This document shows, piece by piece, positions 33,708-41,984 of a DNA stretch of 64,000 bases (positions are counted from its first letter, which is position 1; each line of letters opens with the position of its first letter). Below the pieces are notes generated by a model. The model saw nothing but the letters and a program-made list of their open reading frames with translations, had not been told where the DNA came from and made no database searches. The position numbers were made by a program, and so were the translations under genes. This DNA comes from an uncultured Eubacteriales bacterium (lineage in GTDB: Bacteria; Bacillota; Clostridia; Oscillospirales; Oscillospiraceae): the NCBI GenBank assembly GCA_900544295.1, contig UQUO01000008.1, positions 16,247 through 80,246 of the forward strand. Reading direction: 5' to 3'.

Positions 33708-34803
33708 CGAAATCGTCCGCCGAGATGTCCACGGCCCGGCCCGCGGCTATGGCCGCCTTGCGGGCCTGCGGGGTCATGAGCTTGTGCGCGTTGTCGCGTA
33801 TCTGCTGCTCCAGCCTGTCCATGACCTCAGGGTTCTGCTCCAGATACTCGCGCACGTTGTCGCGGCCCTGCAGCCGGGTCTCGCCCACCGTGAACCAGGC
33901 GCCCGCCTTGTCTATGAGCTCCAGCTTCACGGCGAGGTCTATTATCTCCCCAACCTTCGAGATGCCCTGGCCGTAGATGATGTCGAACTCCGCCTCCTTG
34001 AAGGGGGGCGCGACCTTGTTCTTTATGACCTTGGCCCGGGTGCGGTTGCCTATCATCTCGGAGCCGTTCTTGAGCGTTTCGATGCGGCGCATGTCTATGC
34101 GCACGCTGGCGAAATACTTGAGCGCGCGGCCGCCCGGCGTCGTCTCCGGGTTGCCGTACATGACGCCTATCTTCTCGCGCAGCTGGTTTATGAAGATGAC
34201 TATGCAGCCGGTCTTCGACACGACGCCCGCGAGTTTGCGCAGCGCCTGGCTCATGAGCCGCGCCACGACGCCGACGCTGCTCTCGCCCATCTCGCCCTCC
34301 AGCTCGCTGCGCGGCAGCAGGGCCGCGACCGAGTCGATGACGACGACGTCCAGAGCGCCCGAGCGCACCAGCTGCTCGGTTATCTCCAGCGCCTGCTCGC
34401 CGGTGTCCGGCTGGGAGATGAGGAGGTTGTCTATGTCCACGCCCAGGGCGCGGGCGTAGGCGGGCTCCAGCGCGTGCTCGACGTCTATATACGCCGCCTC
34501 GCCGCCGCCTTTCTGGGCGGAGGCCACGACGTGCAGCGCCAGCGTCGTCTTGCCGCAGCTCTCGGGGCCGTAGATCTCGACTATGCGCCCGCGCGGCACG
34601 CCGCCTATGCCGAGCGCGAGGTCCAGGGAGAGCGAGCCCGTCGAGATGGCCTCGACATTCACGGGTATGTCGTCCCCCAGGCGCATGATGGCGCCCTTGC
34701 CGTAGTTCTTCTCTATCTGGGCGATGGCCGTCTCCAGGGCCTTTTTCTTGTCGCCCGCGGGGCTGGGCGCCGCGGAGGGCGCCGCCTTTTTCTTTTCTGC
34801 CAT
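33700..34803 (-). CDS. recA: Recombinase RecA
   Basis: 367 residues. A basic, Ala-rich N-terminal tail precedes the usual start ([20 protein letters not shown]). Walker A GPESCGKT is at residues 79-86; the L2 loop ([20 protein letters not shown]) is intact. RecA drives homologous recombination and SOS induction. No clear LexA box was noticed upstream; it lies 38 bp after prmC in a long cluster. Confidence 0.98.
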   Translation of the reverse strand: MAEKKKAAPSAAPSPAGDKKKALETAIAQIEKNYGKGAIMRLGDDIPVNVEAISTGSLSLDLALGIGGVPRGRIVEIYGPESCGKTTLALHVVASAQKGGGEAAYIDVEHALEPAYARALGVDIDNLLISQPDTGEQALEITEQLVRSGALDVVVIDSVAALLPRSELEGEMGESSVGVVARLMSQALRKLAGVVSKTGCIVIFINQLREKIGVMYGNPETTPGGRALKYFASVRIDMRRIETLKNGSEMIGNRTRAKVIKNKVAPPFKEAEFDIIYGQGISKVGEIIDLAVKLELIDKAGAWFTVGETRLQGRDNVREYLEQNPEVMDRLEQQIRDNAHKLMTPQARKAAIAAGRAVDISADDFDG

Positions 34804-34841
34804 GTCACACCTCGATAAAATGAAATGATTGAAGGTTCAGT

Positions 34842-35699
34842 CTATGCCTTGGCCGTCACGACCCGCTCCACGCCGCGCGTGTCGAGCACCGACTGCGCGT
34901 CGTGCAGGCCGGCCATGCGCATGAGGTCCTTGACGCTGCCCGCCTGTTCCTCGCCGACCTCGAACATCAGCATGCCGCCCTGGCGGATGACCCCGCGCCA
35001 GTTTTTGAGGATGGCGCGGTAGAAGTCCAGACCGTCGTCCCCGCCGTCCAGCGCCCAGACCGGCTCGTAATCACGCACGGAGGGCTCCAGCGTCAGAATG
35101 TCGAAGGTCGGGATGTAGGGCGGGTTCGAGACGACAAGGTCGAAGCTGCCCGTCATGATGGGGGGCTGCTTCATGACGTCCGCCAGCAGGAAGCCCACGC
35201 GGCCGTCCAGGCCGTTGCGCCGCACGTTCCGGCGGCTGACCTCCACGGCCTCGGGGCTGACGTCCGCCAGCACCACGCGGGCCTGGGGCAGGGCGTCCGC
35301 TATCGCGCAGCCTATGCAGCCGCTGCCGCTGCACAGGTCCAGGACGCGCGCGTCCATCTTCCGCCCGTGCAGCCAGCGTATCGCCGTCTCCGCCAGGACC
35401 TCCGTGTCCACCCTCGGGATGAGCACGGAAGGGTTCACTTCCATCGGCAGGCCCCGGAACTCCCAGACCCCCGTTATATAGGCCACAGGCTCCCCTGCAA
35501 GGCGCCGGCCCAGCATGGATTCCGTGCGGCGCTCCACCTCGTCTGTCGCATAAAAGCGCATGTCCCGCAGCAGTTTTTCAGTCGTCTTCCCGGCGGCGGT
35601 CGCGACTATGAGCTTGCCCTCAAGCTCCGCGGCCTCTATCCCGGCGTCGCGCAGCCGGTTGCGCACGGATATATAAAGCTCGCTGTATGTCCGCGGCAT
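34842..35699 (-). CDS. prmC: Release-factor glutamine N5-methyltransferase
   Basis: 285 residues. N-terminal helical domain, then SAM-binding VLDLCSGSGCIGCAIA and the catalytic SNPPYIPT motif. PrmC methylates the GGQ glutamine of RF1 and RF2. It shares a cluster with a DUF1385 gene upstream, a pairing seen in many Firmicutes. The 124-bp gap before it contains a long imperfect hairpin (about 35762-35800). Confidence 0.93.
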   Translation of the reverse strand: MPRTYSELYISVRNRLRDAGIEAAELEGKLIVATAAGKTTEKLLRDMRFYATDEVERRTESMLGRRLAGEPVAYITGVWEFRGLPMEVNPSVLIPRVDTEVLAETAIRWLHGRKMDARVLDLCSGSGCIGCAIADALPQARVVLADVSPEAVEVSRRNVRRNGLDGRVGFLLADVMKQPPIMTGSFDLVVSNPPYIPTFDILTLEPSVRDYEPVWALDGGDDGLDFYRAILKNWRGVIRQGGMLMFEVGEEQAGSVKDLMRMAGLHDAQSVLDTRGVERVVTAKA

Positions 35700-35761
35700 A
35701 TCCCCATCCCCCTAATTGTCTGCAAAGGTTTTGCCCGAATATTGCATAAGATTGCAATAGG

Positions 35762-35800
35762 TTTTTTCCGGGGGGCGTGTACCTCGGAAAAAACACCGCT
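35762..35800. other. Hairpin between the DUF1385 gene and prmC
   Basis: GGTTTTTTCCG pairs with CGGAAAAAACACC across a GC-rich centre. It could weaken read-through from the upstream genes into prmC. No riboswitch class is recognised. Confidence 0.35.
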
Positions 35801-35823
35801 CAGCCCGCAAGTGTGCGAAGCGA

Positions 35824-36774
35824 TCACCAGGCGTCCTTGCCTTTCTCTTCCGGAATAACCAATTCAAGCGCGCGGATGGCGCACTCTATCATGCCGTCGT
35901 CCGGCTCGTTGGTCGTCAGGTGCTGGAGCTGCTTGCCGGGCCAGGTGACGATGCGCGAGACGATGTTCGTGTCATGCCGGCCAGCCCAGCGGTTGAGCTC
36001 GTAGGCCGCGCAGACGATGACGGGCAGCAGCAGCAGCCGGAGCGCGAAGCGCAGCAGCGTGCTGTCCACCTGTATGAAGAGCCCCGCGAAGATGCCCAGC
36101 ACGATGACCACGAGCAGGAAGCTCGTACCGCACCTGGGATGGAAGCGGCTCTGGGGCCGGACGTTCTCCACCGTCAGGGGCAGGCCCTTCTCGTAGCAGA
36201 AGATGGTCTTGTGCTCCGCGCCGTGGTAGGAGAAGAGACGCTTCATGTCCTTCATCCGGGCGATGAGGCCGAGGTAGACGAGGAAGATGACGATCTTCAG
36301 CGCGCCTTCGAGGAGGCTGCGCAGGGTATAATGCCCGTCCACGCCCGGGATGAGCCCGGCGATGAAGGTGGGCAGGAAGAGGAAAAGCCCCACGGCCAGC
36401 AGCACGCCCAGCACGGCGGCTATGCCGATGACTATCTTCTCCGCCTTCTCGCTGCCCAGCTTTTTCTCAAGCCAGAGGTCGAACTTCGTCGGCTCCTCCT
36501 GCTCATCCTCGGGCAGAAGGCTCGCCGAATAGGTCAGCGCCCTCATGCCCTTGACCATGGAATCCACAAAAATGACGAGCCCGCGGATGAAGGGCCAGCC
36601 CAGGGCCGGGTGCCTGTCCTTCACGAGCTTCAGGGGCTCCACCTTCTCGGTCATGCCCTCGGCCGTGCGGCAGACTATGGCCTGCTTGTCCGGCCCGCGC
36701 ATCAGGATCCCCTCTATTAGCGCCTGCCCGCCTATGGTGGTGCGGAAGCAGACCTGTTCGTTGTTTTTAGCCAT
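35824..36774 (-). CDS. DUF1385 membrane protein (YqhQ-like)
   Basis: 316 residues. GGQALIEGILMRGPDK near the N-terminus, four membrane segments, and the conserved YHGAEHKTIFCYEKG and RFHPRCGTSFL segments are the DUF1385 signature. Function unknown. In Firmicutes it commonly precedes prmC, as here. Confidence 0.9.
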   Translation of the reverse strand: MAKNNEQVCFRTTIGGQALIEGILMRGPDKQAIVCRTAEGMTEKVEPLKLVKDRHPALGWPFIRGLVIFVDSMVKGMRALTYSASLLPEDEQEEPTKFDLWLEKKLGSEKAEKIVIGIAAVLGVLLAVGLFLFLPTFIAGLIPGVDGHYTLRSLLEGALKIVIFLVYLGLIARMKDMKRLFSYHGAEHKTIFCYEKGLPLTVENVRPQSRFHPRCGTSFLLVVIVLGIFAGLFIQVDSTLLRFALRLLLLPVIVCAAYELNRWAGRHDTNIVSRIVTWPGKQLQHLTTNEPDDGMIECAIRALELVIPEEKGKDAW

Positions 36775-36796
36775 TACAGACCTCTGAATCTTAAAA

Positions 36797-37870
36797 TTAC
36801 TGTGTTTTTATGGGCAGATCGACGCAGACCTGCGCGCCGCCGCCCTCGGCGTTGCCTATGACGAGCCGCCCGCCGTGCCGCGTGACTATCTCGTCGCAGA
36901 CGGCGAGGCCTATGCCGCTGCCCCGCTCCTTGCCGCGGCCCTTGTAAAAGCGCTCCTTTACGTGGGGCAGATCCTCGTCCGCAAAGCCCGGGCCGTGGTC
37001 GCGCACGCTCACGCGCACGTACTCGCCCTCCACGCCGGAGGTGAGCTCTATCTTCCTGCCCCGGCGGCCGTATTTCGCGGCGTTGTCAAGGATGTTCAGC
37101 AGCACCTGCTTTATACGGGCCGGATCGCCTGTCACGGGCGGGAGCGGTTCCTCCGCGGGCTCGTAGCCGAGCTCTATGCCGTCGTGCTTCAGAAGCTCGC
37201 CGTAGGTGAAGGCGACCTCCTCCAGCAGGGAGTCGAGGTCCACCTCCTGGAGATTCAGCGTGAAGCGCCCGTCGCGTATGCGCGTGAACTCCAGAAGCTC
37301 CTCGACCATGCCTGTGAGCCGGCCTGCCTCGCAGGAGATTATCTCCACGCCCCTGCGGGAGTCTCCCTGTATTGCCTCGTCGTACATGAGCGTCTCGCTC
37401 CAGCCGGTGATGGCCGTGAGCGGCGTGCGCAGCTCGTGCGAGACGGAGGAGATGAACTCAGACTGAGTCTTTCCCGCCTCGCCTATCTTCACGGACATGT
37501 CGTTGAAAGCGTCCACAAAGCGGCCTATCTCGTCGTCTCGGAGCTTCTCGGCCAGGGAGCCGTAGCTGCCGTCGGCTATGCGCCGGGCCGTGTCGCCCAG
37601 GCCGAGGATGGGGTTCGTCACCCGCTCGCGGAACCAGAGGTTCGACAGCAGCAGCAGCGCGACCGCGCCCCCGGCGAAGATGCCCGCCCAGGTCACCAGC
37701 CCGCAGAGCGCGAAGGCCAGGGTCAGCAGCACGCAGAGGATGGCAGCACAGCTGAGCACGAGCCACACGCCCTTAAGGCCCCGGAGCGCCTCGGGCCGCT
37801 CTCCGCCTGCAAAGCGCTTCGCCGCGGCCAGCGCCCTCGCGGGCAGGCCGGGCCTTTCCTTTCCGTCCAT
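36797..37870 (-). CDS. Sensor histidine kinase
   Basis: 357 residues. Two membrane segments (VWLVLSCAAILCVLLTLAFA and the segment directly after it) leave almost no outer loop. HAMP linker, HisKA motif SSVSHELRTPLTAITGW, then HATPase motifs (NILDNAAKYGRRG, DHGPGF, GSGIGLAVC). The lack of an outer domain suggests it senses within the membrane or cytoplasm. Encoded 4 bp after its partner regulator. Confidence 0.92.
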   Translation of the reverse strand: MDGKERPGLPARALAAAKRFAGGERPEALRGLKGVWLVLSCAAILCVLLTLAFALCGLVTWAGIFAGGAVALLLLSNLWFRERVTNPILGLGDTARRIADGSYGSLAEKLRDDEIGRFVDAFNDMSVKIGEAGKTQSEFISSVSHELRTPLTAITGWSETLMYDEAIQGDSRRGVEIISCEAGRLTGMVEELLEFTRIRDGRFTLNLQEVDLDSLLEEVAFTYGELLKHDGIELGYEPAEEPLPPVTGDPARIKQVLLNILDNAAKYGRRGRKIELTSGVEGEYVRVSVRDHGPGFADEDLPHVKERFYKGRGKERGSGIGLAVCDEIVTRHGGRLVIGNAEGGGAQVCVDLPIKTQ

Positions 37871-37874
37871 CGCC

Positions 37875-38570
37875 TCAGGAGCCCCACTTGTAGCCGTAGC
37901 CCCAGATGGTGGTGATGTATTCCGGCGCCGTCGGTGTGTCCTCTATCTTGATGCGCAGGCGGCGGATGTTCACGTCCACTATCTTGAGCTCGCCCTTGTA
38001 GTCCGCGCCCCAGACGTTCTCAAGGATGTCCTCGCGCGAGAGCGCCTTGCCCGGGTTCTCCATGAAGAGCTTCATGATGGAATACTCCGTCTGCGTCAGC
38101 TTCACGCGCTGGCCGTTCTTGTCCAGAGTGCGGTTGCGGGGATTGAGCAGGAAGGGCCCGCTCTCCAGCTCCGGCTCCTCCGGCTCCTGGTTCGCGCCCA
38201 CGCGGCGGTAGAGCGCGTCCACGCGCGCCAGCAGCTCCGCGGGGGAGAAGGGCTTCGTGACGTAGTCGTCCGCGCCCGTCATGAGGCCCGTGACCTTGTC
38301 CATCTCCTGCCCCAGCGCCGTGAGCATGATTATGCCCATCTTCGAGCCGGAGGCCCGGATGCTGCGGCAGATCTCAAAGCCGTCTATGTCCGGGAGCATG
38401 ACGTCCAGCAGCGCCACGCCAATGTCGTCGTTTTCCGCGAGCAGGCGCAGCGCCTCCTCGCCCGTGGCCGCCTCTATAGGCTCGTAGCCCGAGCGCCGGA
38501 GATTTATGACGACAAAGCTGCGGATGCCGGCTTCGTCCTCGAGGACCAGTATCTTTTTGATGTCGTCCAC
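37875..38570 (-). CDS. OmpR/PhoB-family response regulator
   Basis: 231 residues from a GTG at 38570. Receiver domain with acidic pocket (EDE), phospho-acceptor Asp56 (LLDVMLPDIDGF), Thr (LTALG) and Lys (VTKPFSP) all intact. The winged-helix output domain ends the protein. An extended -10 promoter (TGCTATAAT on the minus strand near 38620) lies upstream. It pairs with the following histidine kinase; targets unknown. Confidence 0.93.
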   Translation of the reverse strand: MDDIKKILVLEDEAGIRSFVVINLRRSGYEPIEAATGEEALRLLAENDDIGVALLDVMLPDIDGFEICRSIRASGSKMGIIMLTALGQEMDKVTGLMTGADDYVTKPFSPAELLARVDALYRRVGANQEPEEPELESGPFLLNPRNRTLDKNGQRVKLTQTEYSIMKLFMENPGKALSREDILENVWGADYKGELKIVDVNIRRLRIKIEDTPTAPEYITTIWGYGYKWGS

Positions 38571-38725
38571 GCCCCTTTCGTGAGCAGTTTTCCTCTCAAA
38601 AATTTAGCCTCAACATTATAGCACAGTATTTGCAATAGTGGTAGCATGAGATTACAAAATGTAGTATAATTTGTGGCGAAGCGGTGAAAATTCGGAGAAA
38701 TGCACTATTGAGGGGAGCGGTGGAC

Positions 38726-39295
38726 GTGTTAATTCTCTATTCGGACACGAGGGGGCTGGACGAGGGGCGCGCGCTTTGCCGGGGGCGGAGCCGGGCGCCG
38801 GGCAGCGCCTTCGCCTACTCGCTGCTTTTCCGCGCCCTGGAGCTGTGGCAGGGGGCTCGGGAGCTGCCCGAGGCGGCGATCGATGCGCGCGGCAAGCCGT
38901 TTTTTCCTGAGCGTCCGGACTGGCACTTTTCGCTCAGCCACACGCGGGGCTTTGTGCTGGCGGCGGTGTCGGCCTCGCCGGTGGGCGCAGACGTGCAGCT
39001 GCGGGACGGCCGGGGCGAGCGCCTGGCGGAGCGGCTGATGTCTGAGCGGGAGCGGGAGGACTTCGACTTCTACGAGCTCTGGAGCCTGCGGGAGAGCCTC
39101 TACAAGCTGACGGGGGAGGGCGGCCTGCGCGACATGCGCTTCGAGCGCCGGGGCGGGCTCATCGTCCCGCCGAAGGCGGGGGCGTTCTGCCGAGTTTACG
39201 CCGACATCCCCGGCTGCGCCGCCGCGGCCGCAAGCTGCGCGGAGCCCCTGCCCGAGCGCCTCATCCGCGTGGAGGGCGAAAAAATCTGCACTTGA
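38726..39295 (+). CDS. 4'-phosphopantetheinyl transferase (Sfp-type)
   Basis: 189 residues from GTG 38726, chosen because AGGGGAG lies 8 bp upstream; an ATG at 38684 lacks such a site. Sfp-type motifs: FSLSHTRGFV, GADVQLR (magnesium site, usually GIDIE) and WSLRESLYKLTGEG. The enzyme activates carrier proteins by adding phosphopantetheine. The GADVQ variation changes the second acidic ligand to Gln, so it may be an atypical member. Confidence 0.8.
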   Translation: MLILYSDTRGLDEGRALCRGRSRAPGSAFAYSLLFRALELWQGARELPEAAIDARGKPFFPERPDWHFSLSHTRGFVLAAVSASPVGADVQLRDGRGERLAERLMSEREREDFDFYELWSLRESLYKLTGEGGLRDMRFERRGGLIVPPKAGAFCRVYADIPGCAAAAASCAEPLPERLIRVEGEKICT

Positions 39296-39320
39296 AAAGC
39301 CGCGCGGCGTAGGCTATAAT
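39292..39320 (+). promoter_or_regulatory. Promoter of tRNA-Leu
   Basis: TTGAAA, 17-bp spacer, TATAAT; the -35 element overlaps the stop of the upstream gene and the -10 ends 10 bp before the tRNA. Confidence 0.8.
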
Positions 39321-39330
39321 TATAATCCAC

Positions 39331-39415
39331 GCCGGTGTGGCGAAATTGGCAGACGCACCGCACTCAAAATGCGGCGGAGCGATCCATGCCGGTTCGAGTC
39401 CGGCCACCGGCACCA
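39331..39415 (+). tRNA. tRNA-Leu (anticodon CAA)
   Basis: 85 nt including encoded CCA. Acceptor stem GCCGGTG/CACCGGC, anticodon stem CCGCA/TGCGG with loop CTCAAAA (anticodon CAA), a long variable arm as in leucine tRNAs, and T-arm GGTTCGAGTCC. A terminator follows directly, then the remnant of an element. Confidence 0.97.
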
Positions 39416-39418
39416 TGA

Positions 39419-39450
39419 AGGGTTGACAAAAAAGATGTCAACCCTTTTTT
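39419..39450 (+). terminator. Terminator of tRNA-Leu
   Basis: AGGGTTGAC pairs with GTCAACCCT around a 9-base loop, followed by TTTTTT. Confidence 0.9.
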
Positions 39451-39546
39451 CTTAGTATTCATGCGGGTTTGCGGGCTTTTGGACAGAAAATCCGAAAAAC
39501 GGTTTTACCGTGGATGTCCAAGGCAAAATCCGCAGCGAAACCCCAC

Positions 39547-39594
39547 AAGCGGGGCCTCCGCCTGATTTTTCAGGCCGGAGGCCCCGCTTTTTTT
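39547..39594 (+). terminator. Strong intrinsic terminator downstream of tRNA-Leu
   Basis: 14-bp stem (AAGCGGGGCCTCCG and complement) followed by TTTTTTT. Confidence 0.85.
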
Positions 39595-39886
39595 CGTTCT
39601 GCGTCCCTTTTCCCCGTTGTCGGAAGTGTAGAAGTTTCCGGCAGGTTCATAGATAGATTGACAAAAGCCCAAAACGGCTCAACTCAAGCCCTCAAAATAC
39701 AAGGGGGTAGTGCGCCCTTTTTCAGAAACTCCCCGGCTGGCAGGCCAGGGCGGTTTTTTGCGCTTCCCCCCTCTCACACTCTCCCCCCTAAATACTTTAC
39801 CAGCTGGGAAAGAACAAGATACGCTTCGCTCTTAACCAGCAGGAAACCAAGTTTTCAACAACAGCCAAGAAAGGATGAGCAAAACC

Positions 39887-40807
39887 ATGAACATCGGCAT
39901 CGACCATGGCTACTACGCTATCAAGACCCGGCATTTTTCTTTCCCAGCCGGTATCACCGCCTATTCCCATGAACCCTACACCCTGCAGAACACCCTGGAG
40001 TACGGTGGAAAGTTCTTCGTGTGCGGGACCGGCAGACAGCCGATCCTGCGAAACAAGATGGAGAACGAGAACTACTACCTGCTGACCCTTGTGGCCATCG
40101 CCAAAGAAATCCAGCAGCGGGGCGCCAAGACGGAGTGTTCCGTCACCATCGCAGCCGGCCTCCCTCTGGCTGGGTTTGGCCGGGAAAAGAAGTCTTTCCG
40201 GGAGTACCTTCGCCCTTCTTCCCAGCCGGTAAGCTTCCAGTTCGAGGGCATCCCCTACAAAGTGACCGTCGAGGATGTGAAGCTGTTCCCACAGGGGTAT
40301 TCCGCCCTGATGATCCACCCGGAACTCCTCCAGAACGAGCCCTCCGTCCTGCTCATGGACATCGGCGGCTGGACGGTGGACCTGATGCGTCTGGACAACA
40401 ATGTTCCCAACGCCGCCACCTGCCGGAGCCTGGAACTGGGGATGATCCGCTGCATCGACGAGGTGAAAGAACAGATTCGCCGGGATGTGGGGCTGTCCGT
40501 TACCGACGCCCAGGTGGAACGAGTGCTGTCGGGAAAGCCCTGCAGCATGGACGAGGACGCCCGCGGCATCATCCAGAAGCAGGGCCGCCTCTACACCGAG
40601 CGCCTTCTCTCGGCAGCCATGGAAGCAGGGTTTGACCTCAAGGCCATCCCGGTGGTGATGCTGGGCGGCGGCGCAGCGGTGGTCAAGCGCAACGTCGCCC
40701 CCCAGGACGGCCTGTGTCGGGTTTTTGCCCTTTTAGACGACCGTGTAAACGCCGAAGGATTCGAGCGGATTTTGGGGCGTTTGTCGGGCGGTGTGGGCAA
40801 AGGATGA
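39887..40807 (+). CDS. parM: ParM/StbA-like actin-type plasmid segregation protein
   Basis: 306 residues from ATG 39887 (AAAGGA 11 bp upstream; an in-frame ATG at 39875 touches that site). Actin-fold motifs: IGIDHGYYAIKT (phosphate 1), LLMDIGGWTVDLM (phosphate 2) and VMLGGGAAVV (adenosine). ParM filaments push plasmid or element copies apart. The next gene overlaps as ATGA and fits a ParR-type adaptor. This pair is typical of integrative elements in gut Clostridia. Confidence 0.87.
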   Translation: MNIGIDHGYYAIKTRHFSFPAGITAYSHEPYTLQNTLEYGGKFFVCGTGRQPILRNKMENENYYLLTLVAIAKEIQQRGAKTECSVTIAAGLPLAGFGREKKSFREYLRPSSQPVSFQFEGIPYKVTVEDVKLFPQGYSALMIHPELLQNEPSVLLMDIGGWTVDLMRLDNNVPNAATCRSLELGMIRCIDEVKEQIRRDVGLSVTDAQVERVLSGKPCSMDEDARGIIQKQGRLYTERLLSAAMEAGFDLKAIPVVMLGGGAAVVKRNVAPQDGLCRVFALLDDRVNAEGFERILGRLSGGVGKG

Positions 40808-41079
40808 GCAGGCCCCTTTTTATGTTCCGCCCAAACCTCCAGAATGAGGACCACCGCCGGGCATGGGCCCTGCTGCAGTCTGTGCCGGAAGGCCAGAAAA
40901 GCGCCTTCCTGGTGAAAGCGATTCTGGACAGCGCCAGGCAGGACGCCTTGGAGTCCACCCTGCGCCGCATCCTGCGGGAAGAACTTCAGGCTGCCCCTTC
41001 CCAGCCAGTGCGGCAGCCGGAGGAAACCATCCCACTGGAGATGCTCGGCTTTCTCAACACCCTCATGGATGACGGGTGA
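40804..41079 (+). CDS. Small ParR-like partner of ParM (91 aa)
   Basis: 91 residues, start overlapping the parM stop as ATGA. Helical, with a basic/hydrophobic N-terminus (MFRPNLQNEDHRRAWALLQS), a central ILDSARQDALESTLRRILRE, and an acidic C-terminal tip (MLGFLNTLMDDG) like the ParM-binding tail of ParR proteins. Identity rests mainly on position and size. Confidence 0.6.
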   Translation: MSRPLFMFRPNLQNEDHRRAWALLQSVPEGQKSAFLVKAILDSARQDALESTLRRILREELQAAPSQPVRQPEETIPLEMLGFLNTLMDDG

Positions 41080-41125
41080 AATCCCCCAAAGCAGCCCCCT
41101 GCATAGCCGTTATTGCTTGTGACGT

Positions 41126-41575
41126 ATGTACAACAAGCTGCTGGATAATAAAAATCTCATCCTAAGAGTAATGCTGGCACAGCTGATAGAACTTCAAAGC
41201 AAGACCACCTTTGCAAGGCCAGAAATCGTAGACTTAAATCAAAAAATTTCCGACTTAGCCAGGCAGAATCATTCACTCTCCAGGTTACAGGCCAAAGGGT
41301 GCATTGACTCTGCCATTTTTATAGAGCGTAGCAACCGCAATAATAAACTGATTGAAGAACTACGGTTTGAATTGCGCCAGCTTCAAGAGCCAGACCGTGT
41401 CAGTGAAACAATCGATCAAACGAATTTTTTGCTGGATCTTCTTGATGATGCCCAACCCATGCTGGAGTTTGAACCTTCCATATTTAAGAGCATGATAAAA
41501 GAGATTACCGTCTATCCTGAAAAGTTCTCTTTTGTCCTTTCCAATGGGCTGGTTCTTTGCGAAATGAGGCGATAG
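41126..41575 (+). pseudogene. C-terminal fragment of a large serine recombinase
   Basis: 149 residues forming coiled coil plus the C-terminal strand region typical of TnpX-type recombinases (SIFKSMIKEITVYPEKFSFV...). The catalytic, recombinase and zinc-ribbon domains are absent. Its codons are AT-richer than those of parM just upstream, so it comes from a different element or layer. Confidence 0.7.
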
Positions 41576-41628
41576 ACATGAAAATGTACCTCCAATAAGA
41601 TTCAAACATTCTGTTAAAGATAGAAAAA

Positions 41629-41668
41629 GGCGATACCTGGTTGTGAAAACCAAGTATCGCCAATTTTT
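41629..41668 (+). terminator. Terminator after the recombinase fragment
   Basis: GGCGATACCTGGTT pairs with AACCAAGTATCGCC (one mismatch), followed by AATTTTT. Confidence 0.85.
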
Positions 41669-41714
41669 CTTGTCGCACTCCTGTACGGCAGCTACCCTAT
41701 GTCAGTAATGTTCT

Positions 41715-41731
41715 CATACTGTCTTATTGGA
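41715..41731 (+). other. Candidate attachment-site remnant
   Basis: CATACTGTCTTATTGGA, matching 28733-28749 at 15 of 17 bases. In both places a recombinase 3' end lies on the left, and a GGGCGCTTTTT tail of a host terminator follows on the right. Confidence 0.4.
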
Positions 41732-41804
41732 AACTACCCTTGGGGCGCTTTTTTGTTTTTCCCCGCTCTGGGGGCGCCCCGCGGCAGACAGAATACGACA
41801 GAAA

Positions 41805-41841
41805 ACACCATTCGGCAATTTGTCGAATGGTGTCGATTTAT
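41805..41841. promoter_or_regulatory. Spo0A-box region upstream of spo0A
   Basis: TTTGTCGAA at 41819-41827 is a perfect match to the 0A-box consensus TTTGTCRAA. It lies within an inverted repeat (CACCATTCG-N9-CGAATGGTG) and is followed by a second, weaker box (GGTGTCGAT). This points to autoregulation of spo0A. Confidence 0.65.
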
Positions 41842-41877
41842 GTAAACAAAAAATTGCCTTAATCATGCAGCTTTATA

Positions 41878-41906
41878 TTGCAATATCGGCGGCATTGTGC
41901 TAAATT
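41878..41906 (+). promoter_or_regulatory. Promoter of spo0A
   Basis: TTGCAA, 17-bp spacer, TAAATT; about 70 bp before the ribosome site GGAGG of spo0A. Together with the 0A-box this is the only clear signal in the 410-bp gap between the recombinase fragment and spo0A. Confidence 0.5.
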
Positions 41907-41984
41907 ATTACTACAAAAGCGGCTTTCCTGCTCAAAAATATAGATTGCAGTCCGTGATTTGTAATAATAACGGAGGTTTTGATT

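Larger units (their letters stand above)
39420..41731 (+). mobile_element. Remnant of an integrated element between tRNA-Leu and spo0A
   Basis: Holds a parM-like gene, a small partner gene and the C-terminal third of a serine recombinase, ending at CATACTGTCTTATTGGA (41715-41731), which is nearly repeated at 28733-28749. No transfer or replication genes remain. From about 39600 to 39870 I see no gene, only GC-rich leader sequence with an isolated TTGACA near 39658. Confidence 0.5.

Noticed and set aside
35700..35823. Riboswitch in the gap before prmC
   Set aside because: A long hairpin is present but no conserved riboswitch core could be recognised.
39469..39972. Open frame of 167 codons between tRNA-Leu and parM
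   Set aside because: It runs through a terminator hairpin and into parM in another frame, with no ribosome site or recognisable motif.
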